From Phallus indusiatus (Eukaryota > Basidiomycota > Agaricomycetes > Phallales > Phallaceae), in assembly GCA_027605045.1 (NCBI GenBank), contig JAQFWX010000044.1, positions 268,111 through 332,110 of the forward strand: a stretch of DNA of 64,000 nucleotides. The letters are read 5' to 3'. The notes below the pieces were generated by a model. It searched no databases. It saw nothing but the letters and a program-made list of their open reading frames with translations, and was not told the origin of the DNA. A program made the position numbers and the translations under genes. This document shows, piece after piece, positions 59,816 to 64,000 of the stretch (its first letter is position 1; every line of letters starts with the position of its first letter).

Positions 59816-61436
59816 ATGGCATCTAATTTACGACGTTGGTTTCAAAGTTTCAAATCACGTTCACTCAGTACATCTCCATCGACCCATTCTCATCACAACA
59901 CGATGCCACTTACCTTGTCAGATCTGAATCCTGCACTGCTCAACGTCGAGTATGCTGTCCGTGGAGAACTCGCTCTCAAGGCGGAGGAATACAGGGAACG
60001 TCTCACTCGTCCTAATCATGGTCTGCCTTTCGATCGAATCATCACCGCCAACATTGGGAACCCGCAAGCCAAAGGTTTAGATCAGAAACCGATTACCTTC
60101 AGTCGTCAGGTTAGACATCACTTGTAATTTTTATTTTATTTTATATTTCTCTCACATGGCTCCCAGATCGCTGCCTTGACTGAGTACCCGCAACTGATCG
60201 ACACAGGAAAGGATTTATTCCCTCCGGATGTACTGGCTCGTGCCAAAGAGCTGATATCCGAGATTGGCTCAGTCGGTGCTTACTCGCATAGTCAAGGTGT
60301 CCCCTTCATCCGCAAGAGTGTTGCAAAATTCATACAAGGTGATCGCTCGTCCTAATGCACCTCCTGATTTATCCTCACGATGATGGTTAGCTCGTGATGG
60401 ATATCCTTCTGATCCTAACAACATCTTCCTCACCACCGGTGCCTCAGAAGGTGTATCGCTCTTGATCAACATGCTTATCACCGGCCCCAAAGATGGTATC
60501 CTGATCCCTATACCCCAGTATCCTCTTTACACTGCAACTCTCGCTCAATACTCAGGTGTTCCAGTCCCTTATTACCTAGACGAATCTGCTGGATGGTTAA
60601 CGAATCCCGAACTCGTTGAACAAGCCGTTCAAAAAGCAATTACGGGCGGAATAAAACCAAAGGGTCTCGTCGTCATCAACCCCGGAAATCCAACAGGTTC
60701 TTTACTCAAAGAAGAAGCTATCCATCGTTTAGTACAAGTAGCGGAGAAACATTCTCTCGTTCTTCTTGCGGATGAAGTGTATCAAGACAATCTACACAGA
60801 CGCGAAACAGAAAAATTCTTCTCGTTCAAGAAAATCGTCTCTGAACGTCAATCAACCGTCCCTCTCGTCTCATTCCACTCGATCTCTAAAGGTGTAACGG
60901 GCGAATGCGGTCGTCGAGGCGGATACTTCGAGACACACAATCTCTCACCCGACATCAACGCATTGATCTACAAAATGCGCAGCGTCACACTCTGCCCACC
61001 TCTTGCCGGTCAAATAGGCGTCGACTGTCTCGTTCGCCCCCCTCAACCCGGCGACGCATCGTACCAACTCTGGAAAGAAGAAACCAGTGCTATTCATAAA
61101 GCACTTTCCACCCGAACTCGCGTTATGGCTGAACGTCTGAACCAGTTGGAAGGCGTCACATGTGTCGATTCGCCTGGTGCATTGTACTTGTTCCCGCGTA
61201 TTCGATTGCCTCGTAAAGCCTATGAAGCTGCACGTGCTGCAGGTAAAGAACCCGATACGTTTTATTCGCTTGCGATGTTGGATGAAACGGGTATTTGTAC
61301 CGTCTCTGGTTCAGGATTCGGTCAGAAGGAAGGGGAGCTTCATTATCGTCTTACCTGTCTTTGTGAAGGTGTCGACGAGTATGTTGGCAAATTGGAAAAG
61401 TTCCATAAAAATTTCATCGCCAAGTATGCTGATTAG
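59816..61436 (+). CDS. ALT1: Alanine aminotransferase (class I PLP aminotransferase)
   Basis: Three exons, 59816-60109, 60167-60338 and 60391-61436, with introns of 57 and 52 nt, give 503 residues, the usual size for eukaryotic alanine transaminases. It interconverts alanine + 2-oxoglutarate and pyruvate + glutamate using pyridoxal phosphate. Readable motifs are NIGNPQAKG, GAYSHSQG, TTGASEGV, NPGNPTG, the ADEVYQDN segment and SISKG with the likely PLP-binding lysine. The first 30 or so residues are rich in Arg, Ser and His and low in acidic residues, like a mitochondrial presequence. A second in-frame ATG (MPLTLSD) could give a cytosolic form. It faces the copper-fist gene with 326 bp between the stop codons. 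The gene is not part of the repeated region. The family could include related class I enzymes, but the motif set fits ALT best. Confidence 0.93.
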
Positions 61437-61762
61437 GTTGAAAAGAGGCTATTGTTACTGCTGTCGTTTTTGCTGGATTTCAATGTTGTTTTGCTTTGCT
61501 TGGATTATACACATAAAGTCATAGATATACATATATATATACCGCCATATTAGCTTAATATTGTTACATGTTACACGCGCGAAAAATAAAATAAAATAAA
61601 AAGCCCTAGACATATTAAAATAATAACAAAATTCTATCTATGGATACATTGGATTTCGGGGAGAAAAAGGCATCTATTTATGAAATATAAGTGTATTCTT
61701 CCCTTGTGTGAAGATCAATCATATATAACTGATATATAAGAAAAAAAATACGGAAATCTTTA
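61437..61762. other. Intergenic between convergent genes
   Basis: AT-rich 326 bp holding the 3' ends of both neighbouring genes. aataaaataaaataaa near 61585-61600 and ataaa-type motifs could serve as polyadenylation signals on either strand. No gene is seen. Confidence 0.5.
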
Positions 61763-63505
61763 TTATGCAACCAATTTCGGAACTTCGATGGAATGCATTT
61801 GAATCTGAGCCGTCGCTGGGTTGCTCTGCATTGAAAAAGTGGTCGGAACATCCTTGGAGCAACAATCACGAGTGGTCGTTTCGGAAGACGCGACAGAAGA
61901 ATCGGGTTCGTCGGGGGGACGATATCGGATTCTTCGGTTCGTATCGGTACAGCACCCACCTCGTTCACCGCTCACTGCGAAACCGAGTCTTTCCGGGATT
62001 TCTTCTCCGTCTTTGGCTTTGTCGCAATTGCAGACGATGCATTTGCATGGACCGCCGCAGCAGCGAGAAACTGCGGAGGGAGAAGAGGAAGGAGAAAAAG
62101 TGGTGGTGTTGGATGGCTTCTCTGGTCCTGGTCCCGGAGCAGAGGAGGTAGATGCTGGTGTAGGCGCAGGCGCAGGTGTTGGGACTGGGACGGGAGCGTG
62201 CGGTGCAATAAACGGAGCGGCTGACACGATAGAGCTCGACGAAGGCTGTCTCCAATGCTCGGTGGGGTGACTTGGCAGAATGAAAGCGTTCGGTACGTGA
62301 GAAGTGACACCAAATCCGTTACATGCTGTACATGTCGTACACGAGTAAGGGCAGTTCTCGCCGGAGAAGAGAATCATAGAGGTGCTGAGTGAATGCTCAT
62401 AGCATCCTTTCGCAAAGTAAATCAGATAAGAGAGCATATATATGAAGAGTATTTTACTCACCGGGACAGGCACAGGTGATTCCACAGCTACATGATCCCA
62501 GGTTGACACCGGATTGCCAGGCGAACGAGTTTGCGGTTAAACTGGGATTGTAGAATGGCTGAACATGATGATGATATGGGTCAATTACAGGAGCGTTGGT
62601 AGCGATAGCAGGAGCATGCGCGTTGGCACTGGCACTGGCGTTGGCGTTGGCGTTGGCATTTGCGGTACGTGCGGCTGAGCGGGAGAGATCGTCCAATAGC
62701 GAGGCTGTGTAGGTGTCGTCGTTGCTCGTAGAGGCGGTAGTGTTGGGTTTGGAAGAATGATTATTAGACGAGTGAGACTTTGCCTTTGAGCTGCTGCAGC
62801 AGGATGATGATGATGATGATGACGTAGCTGCGGCAGATGAAGGCGGGGGTGTGACAGGAGCTGATGGGAGGGAGGATGGTGATGGTGAGGACGGACGGGT
62901 GTTGCATGATTTAGGCTCGGCGGCTACGTCAAAAAGAAGATAATCAAAATTAACTATAAAAAGTATGATAAAGAAGATAAAGACGTACGTTTGCAGCATT
63001 CCTTCGGTACTTTGGATTTCGGCTTAACTACTTTAGTCTTGGGCGGGAGTAGAGCAGGTCCTGCTGTAATAGTGGCGTGGGTAGGATCGTCTGGATCTAG
63101 TCGAATCGTAGCAGCAGTAGGAAGTTTGAGCTTGGCTGTTTCGTACGAAACCAAAACAGGGCAATTAATAATTAAAAAAGAAGTTTCATTTAGTGAAATA
63201 CTAGACTTGTTTTGGGAGATCAACTTACCCCGGGTGCCATTGCTCTTATCGGTACTGGGACGAGTTCCACAGAGACATTTCACGTGGACCTGCCTTGTCT
63301 TTCTGAGATTTCGACAATGCTCGCACTGTGTGATTGGACGACCCTTTTTCTTGATCTCGAAAAGAGTACGATCGGTGTGGGAGCAGGCAGATGAACGATG
63401 TCCCTTGATACAGGTTTCGCTGTTCGTGTTTTGAATACGAGAATATTTTACAACACAATGAAGTAAGACACACCAAGCGTATTTGAGACCGTTAAGAATG
63501 ACCAT
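61763..63505 (-). CDS. Copper-fist transcription factor (Cuf1/Mac1-like)
   Basis: Five exons on the minus strand: 63505-63474, 63419-63229, 63135-62989, 62923-62462 and 62325-61763. Introns are 54, 93, 65 and 136 nt, all phases agree, and the product is 464 residues. Residues 1-60 are a copper fist: MVILNGLKYACETC, GHRSSACSH, KKGRP and CLCG, with the zinc ligands at Cys11, Cys14, Cys23 and His25 as in Ace1, Amt1 and Mac1. The middle is low complexity (Ser runs, an Asn-Ala repeat). Two cysteine clusters follow: CSCGITCACPAC, completed across the last intron, and CCGGPCKCIVCNC. Such CxC clusters bind Cu(I) in Mac1 and Cuf1, so a nuclear copper-sensing regulator is likely. The last intron is longer than the others, and its acceptor at 62326 was chosen because it alone keeps the phase and joins the cysteine cluster. 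Whether it activates uptake or detoxification genes cannot be read here. Confidence 0.92.
62625..62665 (-). repeat. Asn-Ala/Ser-Ala codon repeat in the copper-fist gene
   Basis: A run of gcgttg/gcactg-type hexamers encodes alternating Asn-Ala and Ser-Ala. It lies in the low-complexity middle of the protein. A neighbouring run of atgatgatg triplets (about 62802-62822) encodes serines. Confidence 0.7.
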
Positions 63506-63539
63506 CAAGGGTCCGAACGCAAGGCCCCGTTTCACTGGA

Positions 63540-63549
63540 TTTTTATATA
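63540..63549 (-). promoter_or_regulatory. TATA-like box of the copper-fist gene
   Basis: On the minus strand tatataaaaa lies about 35-45 bp upstream of the start codon at 63505. This spacing is short, so the box could equally be incidental. Confidence 0.35.
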
Positions 63550-64000
63550 GCAAAGTATTGAGCCCAGGATGAGGGGTTTCTGCGCTTTCTTTCGTGACGT
63601 CACGTCACAATTACCACACATTTTACTTCAAAACAAAAGATCCTTTCCGATTCGTCATGTTCAAATATACCCCGGAGAACATTCGTTCTTGCGACCCCCC
63701 GACGAGAGATGAATCTGAGACTTCGTTCCCGATACTTCCCTCCGCCAAAACTATTCCCTTGATTTTGCGTCGACCGTGGTTGAAGGATTCCTAATGCAGC
63801 GATGAAGTAGGGAAATTTGGTCGGATTGGAAGGAATTGTTTTTCCTATAGTTTTTCCAGCTTCAGTTCCGAAATTCAGAAAATAGTTGACAATTCTATAA
63901 CGTTGCTGAACATGATTGGAACCGACCCATGTATGTAGCGCTTATGGCAGCTCTATTAGATAAAAGTTTTGGGCGCTTTGCTTTACGCTCCTTTTTTATA
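63550..64000. other. Upstream region of the copper-fist gene
   Basis: About 450 bp to the window edge. A 66-codon plus-strand frame (63594-63794) shows no domain. I see no gene that I can support. Confidence 0.45.

Noticed and set aside
61765..62270. Plus-strand frames opposite the last exon of the copper-fist gene
   Set aside because: They are shadows of the Cys-rich and Pro/Ala-rich coding sequence on the minus strand.
61972..62313. Second minus-strand frame (113 codons) inside the copper-fist gene
   Set aside because: Low-complexity Leu/Pro/His-rich reading of the same exon in the wrong phase; it lacks the cysteine clusters.
1..64000. CRISPR array, bacterial operon or prophage
   Set aside because: No direct-repeat/spacer array is seen. 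Introns, TATA boxes and gene content are eukaryotic. The repeats in the window are tandem gene units and transposon pieces.
1..64000. tRNA or rRNA genes
   Set aside because: I saw no stretch with convincing A and B boxes plus a foldable cloverleaf, and no rRNA core sequence. A tRNAscan run would settle it.

Overview
The window looks like nuclear DNA of a filamentous basidiomycete, most likely an agaricomycete. The reasons are many short GT-AG introns (about 46-81 nt), NACHT-WD40 NLR genes with a conserved C-terminal exon that I recognise from agaricomycete relatives, a copper-fist transcription factor, and a LINE 3' end carrying an RNase H domain. All calls come from reading the sequence; no database search or alignment program was used.

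Region 1 (1 to about 55.2 kb) is a tandem cluster of five NLR-type genes, all on the minus strand: NLR1 (1-2888, cut by the window edge), NLR2 (11124-16684), NLR3 (26087-32140), NLR4 (39109-44560) and NLR5 (47258-53288). Each joins up across 9-11 exons as C2-like domain, helical linker, NACHT ATPase, divergent WD40 propeller and a C-terminal exon. Two 5'-end types alternate: B (NLR1, 3, 5) has two extra 5' exons with a KRRR basic patch, and A (NLR2, 4) starts directly at the C2 domain. Only NLR2 is in frame from start to stop. The C2 exon of the others has frame breaks at one place. NLR1 is a B/A chimera inside its NACHT domain. The DNA between the genes repeats in the same order of modules (called P, Q, R, S, T and U here), so the duplicated unit is the gene plus its intergenic DNA. 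The modules hold small or decaying genes: a 76-residue ORF, a two-exon gene of unknown function at 22.6-23.1 kb, and F-box-protein-like exon pairs.

Region 2 (17.7-21.5 kb, again at 56.5-59.5 kb) is a separate duplicated block. Each copy carries a TATA box and a two-exon gene for a small secreted protein of 61-63 residues. The left copy contains a 5'-truncated LINE with an 11-bp target-site duplication; the right copy keeps the matching empty site.

Region 3 (59.8-64 kb) is ordinary single-copy DNA: an alanine aminotransferase gene on the plus strand facing a copper-fist, Cuf1/Mac1-like regulator on the minus strand.

NLRs of this architecture are linked in fungi to non-self recognition and programmed cell death. 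The tandem copies, conversion-like mosaicism and in-frame repeats in the WD40 part fit a fast-evolving recognition locus, but that role is inference.
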